Under the pieces are notes generated by a model. The model ran no database searches. It saw only the letters and a program-made list of their open reading frames with translations, and had not been told where the DNA came from. A program made the position numbers and the translations under genes. From contig OX578283.1 in NCBI GenBank assembly GCA_951217055.1, forward strand, positions 67,040,475 to 67,104,474: a DNA stretch of 64,000 nucleotides, written 5' to 3'. This DNA comes from Gerris lacustris (taxonomy: Eukaryota; Arthropoda; Insecta; Hemiptera; Gerridae). Of this stretch, positions 33,471-44,062 are shown piece by piece; the stretch's first letter is position 1, and every line of letters starts with the position of its first letter.

Positions 33471-33929
33471 ATATAAAAAGTTCTTTTTATCATGAAATTA
33501 TTAACCTTTTACTTTCTTGGAAAATTTGTTTATTTATGTATGTATGCCAATAAGAAATGAGGTGATCTACCTAGCACATTGTTTTTTAGCTTTCTGTGCA
33601 CAAAACAGTTGTGGAAAATCGGAATGTCCCATAAAAGTTAAAGGGTGCAACCTTGTATGTGCGAAAAAGCGCCCGGAAGGCTTGGGGGGGGGGGAATTAA
33701 CAGAAAAGGCCCAAGTTATTTGTTACGACATTTGGCCAGGATAGGTTAGCTGCAAACCAGGGGTGTACTGGATAATAACTTTTGTTTAATTGATTTACCA
33801 TATTATAAAAACTTATTAAAACCAGTCTTAGTACATTTCGTTGTATAGTTCATTCATAACCCCTCATCTAACTTTGTTAATGATATTTTAACCATTAACA
33901 ATGTTGCTACATGATCTAAATTCAACAAA
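33471..33929. other. Unassigned stretch with a short inverted repeat partner
   Basis: 33585-33705 is the inverted partner of 31760-31880 (includes 'aaagttaaagggtgcaacc' and a G-run at 33686-33694). No gene. Confidence 0.45.
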
Positions 33930-34535
33930 AAAAAATCGGTCCGAGACAACTCAGACAAACTTTCTCATATACGAGTTTATAATTACTTAGCCCAGTGTTT
34001 CCATTTATTAGTTTTCAAATGTACATTTAAATATTATTGAACATTATATCAAAATTTATCATAAAAAAAAAACTTCTCCTGGGCGAGGAATTGAACCGTT
34101 TTAAGCGTTTTAAGCTAATTTCTCAGGAACTAGATTTCTCCCGGGAAAACGGCTTATATCGTTGGATTCGTATTCAAATGGACTACATTTTAGAATTTTT
34201 TAATCAAAATCGTCGGAACCGTTTTCGAGAAATAATTTTTTTTTCATGTTTTTTCAGTGTTTTGGGGGGTCCAATGGGGGGACCCCCAAATTTAGAGCTA
34301 AAATTAATTTCTCGATTTCCTCGGGTATGATTTTTCTGAACATGTATTCCAAATTCGTCAAAATTGGTCCAGTAGTTTAGGCTCCAGGCGTCTGCACAGA
34401 CGACAGACGACAGACAGACATTTTTTAAAAACCACTTTTTTGGACTCAGGGGACCTCAAAACGTGTAAATCCATCAAAATCTCAAAATAGAATTTTCGCG
34501 CCATCACAATACTTTCTCTTTATATGAGAAAGTAA
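33930..34535 (+). repeat. Dispersed repeat with tRNA T-arm-like segment, copy 2
   Basis: Matches 9870-10495. In this copy the B-box part is damaged ('ggaattgaaccg', with most of the GC-rich stem deleted). Ends in 'ctttctctttatatgagaaag'. Confidence 0.65.
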
Positions 34536-34747
34536 AAAGAATCGGTACGATGACAAAATTATGTTATAAAAATAACTTTGTTTCTCAATTCAGAATGTGA
34601 ATATCTAATAGAATGATTACAAAATAAGTTGCTTAAATTATTTTTCGCACATTGTACTTTTTTCATGACACATATTTCCAAAATTCAACTATCACAAAGT
34701 TATACTTAAGTATGGAGATTCCAGGCGTGATTATTGATCTCTAGCTT

Positions 34748-34750
<3 letters not shown>

Positions 34751-34817
<67 letters not shown>
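34751..34817. repeat. (TA)n microsatellite
   Basis: An uninterrupted TA run abutting the outer end of the inverted Penelope copy. The same association occurs at 46975. Confidence 0.95.
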
Positions 34818-34821
<4 letters not shown>

Positions 34822-34885
34822 AGGCGCCTTATCTCAACTTGGGGGTTCGGTCAGGTAAATAAAAAATCAACTCCAAAATTTTCAC

Positions 34886-34935
34886 ATAGCCGACGTTTCG
34901 GCAACTATATTATGTTGCCATCTTCAGGGCGAGCC
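34886..34935 (-). ncRNA. Hammerhead-like motif in Penelope pLTR, copy 1
   Basis: Same motif as at 40091-40141, on the minus strand with its element, and identical across the core. Confidence 0.5.
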
Positions 34936-35286
34936 TATATAAAAACAAAAGTAATAGGTAAGAGGAGAGAAGGTAAGAATTTATAACAGTAAAGTAAAAG
35001 GTAAACAATATAAGTGGAAAATAGAAAAAAGAAGAAACAGAAAAAACCCGAGACAAGATCACTTACGTGAAGAACAGAGAATGGAGAGATTATAGCATAA
35101 AGATGGGGAAGAGAAACATAAAAGGTAGGAATTGGGAACAGAAGTTAAAAAGAGAGAACAAGGGGAGAGTATATGAAAAAGTAAACAAAGACGGTAAAGT
35201 GACAGCTTGGTGGCAGCAGAGCACCTAGTGGTGGAGGCGGCAAGTTAGTGCTGGAGGGTGCTGCGATCTAGCGACGAGAGGAAGAA

Positions 35287-36990
35287 TTATCCGGGCTCTA
35301 GGAGAAATTTGTAGAGATCACTAACACCTGCTACGTCGGATCTATAATTCATAGTGTGCCTGTTGCAGTGTATATATAACATTTCAAGGATTCTTCTTTT
35401 GTTAATATTTCTTTCCGAATGGAGGATCTTAATATTTTCAGCATTCAGGTCAGCTTGGTGTTGGAGATCAGTGCAGTGGCCTGCTAGAGCAGTAGTGTTC
35501 CGTGTCTTCTTGTCTATTGAGTTTTTATGTGCATTTAGTCTGTCCTTCATATAGCACATAGTTTCACCAATATAGACCATATCACAGTCCTTACAATTGA
35601 TCTGGTAGATAATATTCGACTGTTTCTTGGGGGATATGCTATCTTTGGTCTTCGAAAATAGGTTCCCAATAACCCTTGTTGTGTATTTTGCGAATACTTT
35701 GTCTGGCTTAACTTTTTTTAAAACACCTATGATACGTTCGGTGACGCCTTTAACATAGGGTAGTTTAGCGTAACCTCCTGTAGGTAGAGGTCTGTTTGGG
35801 GGGTTGGTACCCTGACTCCAGTTTTCAATAAGAGAGTGGACTGTACCACGAGGGTAGCCGTTTTTTCCCAGGATCTTCTTTATTGTGTTTTTGCTTTCTG
35901 TGATGTATTCTAAACTAGACATATCTAATATTCTATTAGTAAAATTACGAGCAACGTTCAATTTTGTAGACAAGGGATGGTGTGAGTCATAATGGAGAAC
36001 TCTTCCTGAGCTAGATGGTTTCTGGTACCATTTAGTAGATAAGGAGCCATCTGCGTTTTTTATTATTAGCATATCTAGGAAAGGGATGCTATTCTCTACA
36101 GGTAGTTCTATGGTAAATTGAATCCGGTTGTGAAAACTGTTAAAAATGTTTAAGGTTTGGTCGATCATATCATACGGAATCGATAAGAGCATGTCGTCTA
36201 CATATAGATGGCAAAGGTGAATTTCAATACCAATTTTGTTGAGGGAGATACTAATGGCTTCTTTCATAATTAGACTCGCTAAGCTGTTAGATAGAGGGCT
36301 ACCCATAGGGCAACCATATATTTGCATGTAAACTTGTCCTTGGGAGGTGAAATATCGGGTCTCGCAAGTGAAGTTGAGGATTTCAATGAAAAAACCTAGT
36401 GGAATAGTAGTGTACTTCTTGATTTCGACCCAGCGTTTACGTATGATATCTATAACGAGGTCGATTGGAACGTTAGTAAAGAGTGATGAAACATCTAGGG
36501 ATAGTAACGTCTCGTTCGAAGGTATAGATGTATTAATTATAATCTCTCTCATAGCAAGGGAATTATTGATATTAAATTCATTGTCGGTGATATTAATAAG
36601 GATATTGTTTAAGAACTTTGCTAGGTTGTAGGAGGGGCTGTTGATAAAAGAAACGATAGGTCTGAGGGGGATATCTTTTTTGTGGATTTTAGGGAGGCCG
36701 TATATACGGGGGGCCGTTGCATTTCTGCATTCCATCCGTGCGCCTTCAGAAGAACTGATATATCCGCCGTTCACAAGATCCTTAATGAAACCATTAGCTC
36801 TTTTTTGGTAGGAATTAGTAAGATCTTTACCTATTTTCTTGTATGTATTTGTATCACTGAGCATAGATAACATTTTGGTGTCATATTCAGATTTTAATAT
36901 GGCTACGGTGCGATTCCCTTTATCGGCACGGGTAATTAAAATTTCTGGATGTTTTTTTAGGAAATTTCTTGTTTTAAAATATGCTTTATT
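35287..36990 (-). pseudogene. Penelope-like RT plus GIY-YIG protein, N-terminally truncated
   Basis: An open frame of at least 567 codons with no internal stop. The first in-frame ATG (36873) is internal to the protein. It retains the DKG motif (upstream of that ATG), the catalytic RT aspartates including YVDD, and the C-terminal GIY-YIG nuclease with its Arg and Glu. Almost identical to the intact copy: one clear difference is TNRIL where the other copies have TKRIL. It lacks the N-terminal domain and its own start, so it cannot make the full protein. Confidence 0.85.
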
Positions 36991-36992
36991 GT

Positions 36993-37156
36993 ACTGCTTT
37001 AGCAGGCCACTGCACTGATCTCCAACACCAAGCTGACCTGAATGCTGAAAATATTAAGATCCTCCATTCGGAAAGAAATATTAACAAAAGAAGAATCCTT
37101 GAAATCTTATATATACAATGCAACAGGCACACTATGAATTATAGATCCGATGTAGC
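36993..37156 (+). pseudogene. Penelope-like element 3' coding remnant (interrupted)
   Basis: Plus-strand piece matching the end of the Penelope coding region from 'agcaggccactgcactgatc' (equivalent to about 42529), stopped at 37156 by the hAT insertion. It continues at 39690. It includes the GIY-YIG Glu region. The 8 bp GATGTAGC at the break is duplicated at 39690. Confidence 0.85.
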
Positions 37157-37203
37157 CATGGGCGTAGCCAGGGTTGCCTTTAGGGGGGGGCTAATTTTTT
37201 TGG

Positions 37204-37432
<229 letters not shown>

Positions 37433-37704
37433 TGTGGTGTATGTAAAACTAAAAAAGTGTTTTCCTTAAAAATGCCAAGAGTCTGACAGTACCATTATTA
37501 ATATTTTCAAAAGGATTTATTTTAATAAAAAAAAAAACTCAATAGAACTATTAATTATAGGGAAAAAAATTGTTTATTTGAAATAGATTTTTTTAAGGAA
37601 AACTTGCTGTTTAAATCCACTCTTAATGTAAAATAGTTCACCTTAAGATTGGACAGAGAGTATTTGAAGCGATATTAGCGCTTCCTAGAGATATTGTCTG
37701 AACT

Positions 37705-37918
37705 CAGTGGCGTAACTATGGGCCCGCATTGCGGGGGGGCCCCCAAATCTAGAAATATCTGGAAATACTATCCTTGTAACAACGTCGAGGGGGCCCCCAA
37801 TCCTGATTGCAAGAGGTTGTTTATTTATTTTTTTTTTTTTTTGCTCATCGATTTTCTTTGGCGAAGGGCCCCCAAAAATTGTTTGCGGGGGGCCCCCAAT
37901 GGTCTAGCTACGCCACTG
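37705..37918. mobile_element. Small hAT MITE with 8 bp duplication
   Basis: A 214 bp element: CAGTGGCGTAACTATGGG at the left and the complement of CAGTGGCGTAGCTAGACC at the right. Flanked by TCTGAACT and TATGAACT, one mismatch. G/C-rich subterminal blocks resemble those of 6770-9176. Nested in the larger hAT. Confidence 0.8.
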
Positions 37919-38074
37919 TATGAACTACTACATATCTAATTTTAAATTTTAAATAAATAGTAATTAATTGTTTTTTAAGAATCAAATATGCAGAACCATA
38001 CTGAGTTTTATTGCAAAACCATAACCAAATAAAAATAGTAGGGTATCTAACAGTCCAGTCAATAAATACAAATA

Positions 38075-38515
38075 ATTTCAAGATAAAAATAACTTTTTAT
38101 ATACTACGTTTTTAAATTGATATACATATTTGAAATTATAATAAATAATATAATCGATAAATAATATAATCGATATTTCCTGTTTTGCTGTCATTCAATG
38201 TTTATCAATCACAAATTTGAGACCCGTCAAAATGAAGATTGCAAATACTATGGGATATGTCAAAACAAATAAAATAACTTGTGGATTTTTTCCCCACTAA
38301 CATTCCGTACAGCAAAATTTCATGAAAACCAATTAAATTCTGCTGAAAGATGGCTAAAAGTATTAAAATAATGCATTGTCATCGTTTTCTGAGCTATGCT
38401 AAAAGTTTCAAATGTCTAGCTATTTGGGAAGTTAGTTAGAAATCGATTGCCAGATTTGTACCGGACAAACAAACAAACAAACAAACAAGAAAGCAAGCTA
38501 ATAAGAACGTAGTAG
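38075..38515 (+). mobile_element. Dispersed element with TACTACGTTTTTA ends, copy 3
   Basis: Internally deleted copy of the 26560-27140 element, including the (CAAA)n run, nested in the hAT at 37157-39689. Confidence 0.65.
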
Positions 38516-38952
38516 AAATAGTCTTCCTTACGAAAGGTCGGGTATCTGCGATTTTTGAAATCTTATTCTACAATTGAACCCGTTTCCAAATTAATTAATA
38601 TTAATTATTCGATAATTAAAAACTATTCTAATGACTGCTACTAACTATTTTAATTAAATTTAATTAATATATTAAAGTAAAACTGTAGATTAAAATAAAA
38701 ACTCTTAAACAAGAAAATATTTCATTAAAAACTTGATCTAAAAATTTTATATTGTAACCATTCATTCAAAATAAATAATGGATAATAATAGTCGGGAAGA
38801 AATTCGTCCCACTAAAAATTTCTGACCATGCGCAGTCGTAATTTTAGGTAGATTTTTTTTTCCAAGTTCTAAAGACTATAGACGACACTTTTTTACCCAG
38901 GAGGTATATGTACTTAAAGCTCCATCGTACATATACTAGGAGGTATATGTAC

Positions 38953-39305
38953 TTTGGCTTTAGGGGGGGGGGGGGGGGGTGGACGTCTTTTTAAACGCAA
39001 AAAAAAATATGTTGGGCTAAACTAGGTATATAATTACTTGTTATATTTATTTATTTTTTTGACGATCACAACACTATTACTTGAACATGTGCTGAAGAAT
39101 TGCATACTTAAATGTTAGGTCTTTGGCTTTGGAGGGGGGGGGGACGTATTTTTAACGCCAAATAACAAAAAAATGTAGGGCAAAACTAGGTATGTATATA
39201 ATTACTTATATTTATTTATTTTTTGACTATCACAACACTATTACTTTAAAATGTGCTGCGGAATTGCATACTTAAATTTTAGGTCTTTAGCTTTGGGGGG
39301 AGGCC
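38953..39305 (+). repeat. ~167 bp tandem duplication (about two units)
   Basis: Units begin at 'ttggcttta' plus a G-run (38953, 39121, and a third start at about 39288) and share 'actaggtat', 'tatttatttatt', 'gatcacaacactattactt' and 'gaattgcatacttaaat'. The G-run length varies from 6 to 18. Confidence 0.8.
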
Positions 39306-39689
39306 CCCCCCCCCTCTGGGTGCGCCACTGGCTGAGAGAAGGAAAACATAATTATTGTCCAGCTTCTTTTCCTATCATAGGCATATTTTTTACCAAAGCG
39401 ATGCTAACCAAACCAGTGCAACCACGCCACAGCTGTAGTAACTTGACAACTAAAACGAACTAAAAATTTTTTTTACCTGAAGACCCCCTCTAGCCATAAA
39501 ATAAATATGTATAATAATAATTATATATATATATATATTATTATTATTATACAGAATTATTTTTACTTTTTATTTATTTATTTTTTATTTTAACCTGTAT
39601 ATGTATAATAATCGTATTTTTTTTAGAGAGTTGAGCCGGCCTAGGGGGGGGCCATGGCCCCCCCCTGCCCCCCCCTGGCTACGCCCATG

Positions 39690-40246
39690 GATGTAGCAGG
39701 TGTTAGTGATCTCTACAAATTTCTCCTAGAGCCCGGATAATTCTTCCTCTCGTCGCTAGATCGCAGCACCCTCCAGCACTAACTTGCCGCCTCCACCACT
39801 AGGTGCTCTGCTGCCACCAAGCTGTCACTTTACCGTCTTTGTTTACTTTTTCATATACTCTCCCCTTGTTCTCTCTTTTTAACTTCTGTTCCCAATTCCT
39901 ACCTTTTATGTTTCTCTTCCCCATCTTTATGCTATAATCTCTCCATTCTCTGTTCTTCACGTAAGTGATCTTGTCTCGGGTTTTTTCTGTTTCTTCTTTT
40001 TTCTATTTTCCACTTATATTGTTTACCTTTTACTTTACTGTTATAAATTCTTACCTTCTCTCCTCTTACCTATTACTTTTGTTTTTATATAGGCTCGCCC
40101 TGAAGATGGCAACATAATATAGTTGCCGAAACGTCGGCTATGTGAAAAGTTTGGAGTTGATTTTTTATTTACCTGACCGAACCCCCAAGTTGAGATAAGG
40201 CGCCTTAAATATACATCTACGGTCGAGCTGAGTGGTGTGGGTGCTT
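39690..40246 (+). mobile_element. Penelope-like 3' end and pLTR (continuation of the split remnant)
   Basis: Resumes at GATGTAGCAGG, completes the last codons (stop at about 39738), and then gives a full pLTR to about 40210 plus a 36 bp junction ('acatctacggtcgagctgag'). This is followed directly by the intact element, so the two are in tandem, as is typical for Penelope elements. Confidence 0.85.
40091..40141 (+). ncRNA. Hammerhead-like motif in Penelope pLTR
   Basis: In order: GCC, CTGAAGA (fits CUGANGA), one extra T, a 6 bp stem II GGCAAC/GTTGCC with an 8-base loop, GAAAC, GTC, then GGC that pairs with the first GCC (stem I). Stem III would be only AC/GT with no loop, so folding as a dimer is more likely than as a single unit. 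Penelope-like elements are known to carry hammerhead motifs in their pLTRs (established). The extra T before stem II departs from the textbook core, so activity is uncertain. Confidence 0.55.
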
Positions 40247-40283
40247 TTATATATATATATATAAGGTACGTAAATTCATAAGT

Positions 40284-42728
40284 ATGGGGCTTTACCAAGA
40301 TATAAGAATTACTCATGGCAACGCTGCCTGGAGATTAGCTAAGAACCTCAGTAAAGAAACAAAACGGTTCTCTTACACCAAAGCCAGACGCATCTTTCTA
40401 CTACAATGCAGGTCTAGGCAAGTTTTTCCTAACTTTATACAACACTCCTGTAAACATCTAGAAACTAGGATACAGCCTAATCTCCCCACCAATAATGAAA
40501 TACATTCATTTATTCAACGCACTAAATTCAAGATCCTAAACTGTGAAATTAAGATTACCATTTATAACATTAAAAAACTAGAAGAAAATATTACAAATCT
40601 AAGATCCTCCATCCAGAACCTCCTACCATACGACATCTTTACTAGACTCACACGCTCTATTTCCCTGGCCCAAGACACTTCATTTCAAAAATGCCGTTAT
40701 AAACTCATATGCAAACTTAACTCTCTTTGCCGCGTCTATGGTTGTAATGGCCTCCAACTCCAAACTAATGATGAATGTAGTAGCTTCCACAACCTTACTA
40801 ATACGCCCATCCCGGAAGACTGTTGCAGACTGCTATCATTAGGCCCAAAATTCGCAATGAATCATCAAAAAGATAATTTTCCCTTGTTCGATTTCATTGG
40901 TGACCTGGAAACCATCATTCACGACTTACCTCCTGCTGAACAAACGCCTGTCCGCGCACAATGTGTGAATATCCTCACCAACTACAGAAATCGTATGTCA
41001 CAACATCATAACATTGATCAATACAATAAAGCATATATCAAAACAAGAAATTTCCTAAAAAAACATCCAGAAATTTTAATTACCCGTGCCGATAAAGGGA
41101 ATCGCACCGTAGCCATATTAAAATCTGAATATGACGCCAAAATGTTATCTATGCTCAGTGATACAAATACATACAAGAAAATAGATAAAGATCTTACTAA
41201 TTCCTACCAAAAAAGAGCTAATGGTTTCATTAAGGATCTTGTGAACGGCGGATATATCAGTTCTTCTGAAGGCGCACGGATGGAATGCAGAAATGCAACG
41301 GCCCCCCGTATATACGGCCTCCCTAAAATCCACAAAAAAGATATCCCCCTCAGACCTATCGTTTCTTTTATCAACAGCCCCTCCTACAACCTAGCAAAGT
41401 TCTTAAACAATATCCTTATTAATATCACCGACAATGAATTTAATATCAATAATTCCCTTGCTATGAGAGAGATTATAATTAATACATCTATACCTTCGAA
41501 CGAGACGTTACTATCCCTAGATGTTTCATCACTCTTTACTAACGTTCCAATCGACCTCGTTATAGATATCATACGTAAACGCTGGGTCGAAATCAAGAAG
41601 TACACTACTATTCCACTAGGTTTTTTCATTGAAATCCTCAACTTCACTTGCGAGACCCGATATTTCACCTCCCAAGGACAAGTTTACATGCAAATATATG
41701 GTTGCCCTATGGGTAGCCCTCTATCTAACAGCTTAGCGAGTCTAATTATGAAAGAAGCCATTAGTATCTCCCTCAACAAAATTGGTATTGAAATTCACCT
41801 TTGCCATCTATATGTAGACGACATGCTCTTATCGATTCCGTATGATATGATCGACCAAACCTTAAACATTTTTAACAGTTTTCACAACCGGATTCAATTT
41901 ACCATAGAACTACCTGTAGAGAATAGCATCCCTTTCCTAGATATGCTAATAATAAAAAACGCAGATGGCTCCTTATCTACTAAATGGTACCAGAAACCAT
42001 CTAGCTCAGGAAGAGTTCTCCATTATGACTCACACCATCCCTTGTCTACAAAATTGAACGTTGCTCGTAATTTTACTAAAAGAATATTAGATATGTCTAG
42101 TTTAGAATACATCACAGAAAGCAAAAACACAATAAAGAAGATCCTGGGAAAAAACGGCTACCCTCGTGGTACAGTCCACTCTCTTATTGAAAACTGGAGT
42201 CAGGGTACCAACCCCCCAAACAGACCTCTACCTACAGGAGGTTACGCTAAACTACCCTATGTTAAAGGCGTCACCGAACGTATCATAGGTGTTTTAAAAA
42301 AAGTTAAGCCAGACAAAGTATTCGCAAAATACACAACAAGGGTTATTGGGAACCTATTTTCGAAGACCAAAGATAGCATATCCCCCAAGAAACAGTCGAA
42401 TATTATCTACCAGATCAATTGTAAGGACTGTGATATGGTCTATATTGGTGAAACTATGTGCTATATGAAGGACAGACTAAATGCACATAAAAACTCAATA
42501 GACAAGAAGACACGGAACACTACTGCTCTAGCAGGCCACTGCACTGATCTCCAACACCAAGCTGACCTGAATGCTGAAAATATTAAGATCCTCCATTCGG
42601 AAAGAAATATTAACAAAAGAAGAATCCTTGAAATGTTATATATACACTGCAACAGGCACACTATGAATTATAGATCCGACGTAGCAGGTGTTAGTGATCT
42701 CTACAAATTTCTCCTAGAGCCCGGATAA
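40284..42728 (+). CDS. Penelope-like reverse transcriptase with GIY-YIG endonuclease
   Basis: An 814-codon protein that copies RNA into DNA at a nick made by its own nuclease. The N-terminal ~260 residues are basic and helical, as in the family. RT follows: DKG (about 270-272, the RT1 mark of Penelope-like enzymes), 'YGLPKIHK' (about 343), 'LSLDVSSLFTNVP' with the first catalytic Asp (about 412), 'GCPMGSPLSN', and YVDD (510-513). The C-terminal GIY-YIG domain has IYQI (about 709), a C-X2-C pair, YIGE (720-723), Arg 731 and Glu 783. All key residues are present, there are no stops or frameshifts, and the start has only ~20 bases of leader. The upstream pLTR of the tandem neighbour could supply a promoter. 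This is the only apparently functional gene in the window. Confidence 0.95.
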   Translation: MGLYQDIRITHGNAAWRLAKNLSKETKRFSYTKARRIFLLQCRSRQVFPNFIQHSCKHLETRIQPNLPTNNEIHSFIQRTKFKILNCEIKITIYNIKKLEENITNLRSSIQNLLPYDIFTRLTRSISLAQDTSFQKCRYKLICKLNSLCRVYGCNGLQLQTNDECSSFHNLTNTPIPEDCCRLLSLGPKFAMNHQKDNFPLFDFIGDLETIIHDLPPAEQTPVRAQCVNILTNYRNRMSQHHNIDQYNKAYIKTRNFLKKHPEILITRADKGNRTVAILKSEYDAKMLSMLSDTNTYKKIDKDLTNSYQKRANGFIKDLVNGGYISSSEGARMECRNATAPRIYGLPKIHKKDIPLRPIVSFINSPSYNLAKFLNNILINITDNEFNINNSLAMREIIINTSIPSNETLLSLDVSSLFTNVPIDLVIDIIRKRWVEIKKYTTIPLGFFIEILNFTCETRYFTSQGQVYMQIYGCPMGSPLSNSLASLIMKEAISISLNKIGIEIHLCHLYVDDMLLSIPYDMIDQTLNIFNSFHNRIQFTIELPVENSIPFLDMLIIKNADGSLSTKWYQKPSSSGRVLHYDSHHPLSTKLNVARNFTKRILDMSSLEYITESKNTIKKILGKNGYPRGTVHSLIENWSQGTNPPNRPLPTGGYAKLPYVKGVTERIIGVLKKVKPDKVFAKYTTRVIGNLFSKTKDSISPKKQSNIIYQINCKDCDMVYIGETMCYMKDRLNAHKNSIDKKTRNTTALAGHCTDLQHQADLNAENIKILHSERNINKRRILEMLYIHCNRHTMNYRSDVAGVSDLYKFLLEPG

Positions 42729-43078
42729 TTCTTCCTCTCGTCGCTAGATCGCAGCACCCTCCAGCACTAACTTGCCGCCTCCACCACTAGGTGCTCTGCT
42801 GCCACCAAGCTGTCACTTTACCGTCTTTGTTTACTTTTTCATATACTCTCCCCTTGTTCTCTCTTTTTAACTTCTGTTCCCAATTCCTACCTTTTATGTT
42901 TCTCTTCCCCATCTTTATGCTATAATCTCTCCATTCTCTGTTCTTCACGTAAGTGATCTTGTCTCGGGTTTTTTCTGTTTCTTCTTTTTTCTATTTTCCA
43001 CTTATATTGTTTACCTTTTACTTTACTGTTATAAATTCTTACCTTCTCTCCTCTTACCTATTACTTTTGTTTTTATAT

Positions 43079-43129
43079 AGGCTCGCCCTGAAGATGGCAA
43101 CATAATATAGTTGCCGAAACGTCGGCTAT
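43079..43129 (+). ncRNA. Hammerhead-like motif in Penelope pLTR (intact copy)
   Basis: Identical in core and stems to the motif at 40091-40141. It lies downstream of the intact gene, so transcripts through the tandem array would contain it on both sides of each unit. Confidence 0.55.
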
Positions 43130-43235
43130 GTGAAAATTTTGGAGTTGATTTTTTATTTACCTGACCGAACCCCCAAGTTGAGATAAGGCGCCTTAAATAT
43201 ACATCTACGGTCGAGCTGAGTGGTGTGGGTGCTTT

Positions 43236-43282
43236 TTGAAGCGAGCGTAGCGAGCTTCCTACATTCAACGAAATATGCTCCG

Positions 43283-43338
<56 letters not shown>

Positions 43339-44037
43339 AGTAACGTTTACGCGTGTGACGATAACTTGAGTAAAAGTTGACCGATTTAGTTGAAATTTGG
43401 TATACATGTTCCTCTTACTAATACTCAGGCTAAGTTCGTTGGACAGCGTGATCCGTCCATGAGTTCGCGCGCAACGCTCGCGTAAACGAGAGGTACAAAA
43501 ATTAAATTGGAATTTCAGGACGGGAAAAGATTCTATCATCATCTACTCGATGAGACGAACATTTTTTTCAAATAACATTTTTTACTAAAACCAACAGCGA
43601 CACCGCTATGACTTAATAAAGATCGCTAAAACTATTAAAGCGGACCTAAACGTTTATAATAGAGAAAACAACCTTTTTACCGATATCTTACGTTCTAACG
43701 AAACGATTTTAATAAAACTTCATATACACCATCTAATGCACAATTGAAACAGGTATGCAAAATTTCAACTTGATACAAGCAAAATTCTTTGCGTAGTGAC
43801 GAGATACATTTATAATAATTGTTTAAAAGCTACCGCGGGTGGTGAAGATTGTTAAAGTCGTAGCAGTGTATGGTTTGTTTAGGAAGGTGAGCTTTGTACC
43901 GAGTACCCCCACTCTTCCCTACCCCTCTTCCACTTATCTTCAACTATGACATTCATCATGATTAATAAATTTCAATATTCAGTATTTCATTGCAATACGC
44001 TCGCTTCAATGATAGAGCCACGCGATGCCTAGTATAT
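43236..44037 (+). mobile_element. ~800 bp insertion at the junction of two Penelope units
   Basis: Sits between 'ggtgtgggtgcttttt' and 'tatatacaaggtacg', which are adjacent at 40246-40263, so it came in after the tandem array formed. It begins with a 'gaagcgagcgtagcgagcttc' imperfect palindrome and has a (TGTC)n run (43281-43338). The body shares phrases with 30427-31353 ('ttgaccgatttagttgaaat', 'ttaaagcggacctaaacgtt'). Target duplication not clear. The minus frame 43153-43542 is a microsatellite read-through. Confidence 0.65.
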
Positions 44038-44062
44038 ATACAAGGTACGTAAATTCATAAGT

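Larger units (their letters stand above)
34819..36992 (-). mobile_element. Penelope-like element, 5'-truncated minus-strand copy
   Basis: Reads from about 36992 down to 34819: coding part, then pLTR (34819-35286). Relative to the intact copy it lacks about the first 250 codons (it starts at the equivalent of about 41024). It is joined head-to-head with a plus-strand remnant; the joint at 36990-36996 shares a few bases (TACTG-like microhomology). Inverted, truncated neighbours are usual for Penelope insertions. Confidence 0.85.
40263..43235 (+). mobile_element. Penelope-like element, intact copy
   Basis: Starts 'aaggtacgtaaattcataag' just 3' of the upstream unit's junction and a short TA run. 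It contains the 814-codon frame (40284-42728), a pLTR (42729-43198) and the 36 bp junction sequence to 43235. The pLTR matches those at 39739 and 46508 almost base for base. The tandem unit next to it (44040) is separated only by a later insertion. Confidence 0.9.

Noticed and set aside
41145..41668. Antisense frames within the Penelope gene (also at 36347, 44924, 45163, 42461)
   Set aside because: Shadows of the RT/GIY-YIG gene; they repeat in each copy only because the copies are near identical.
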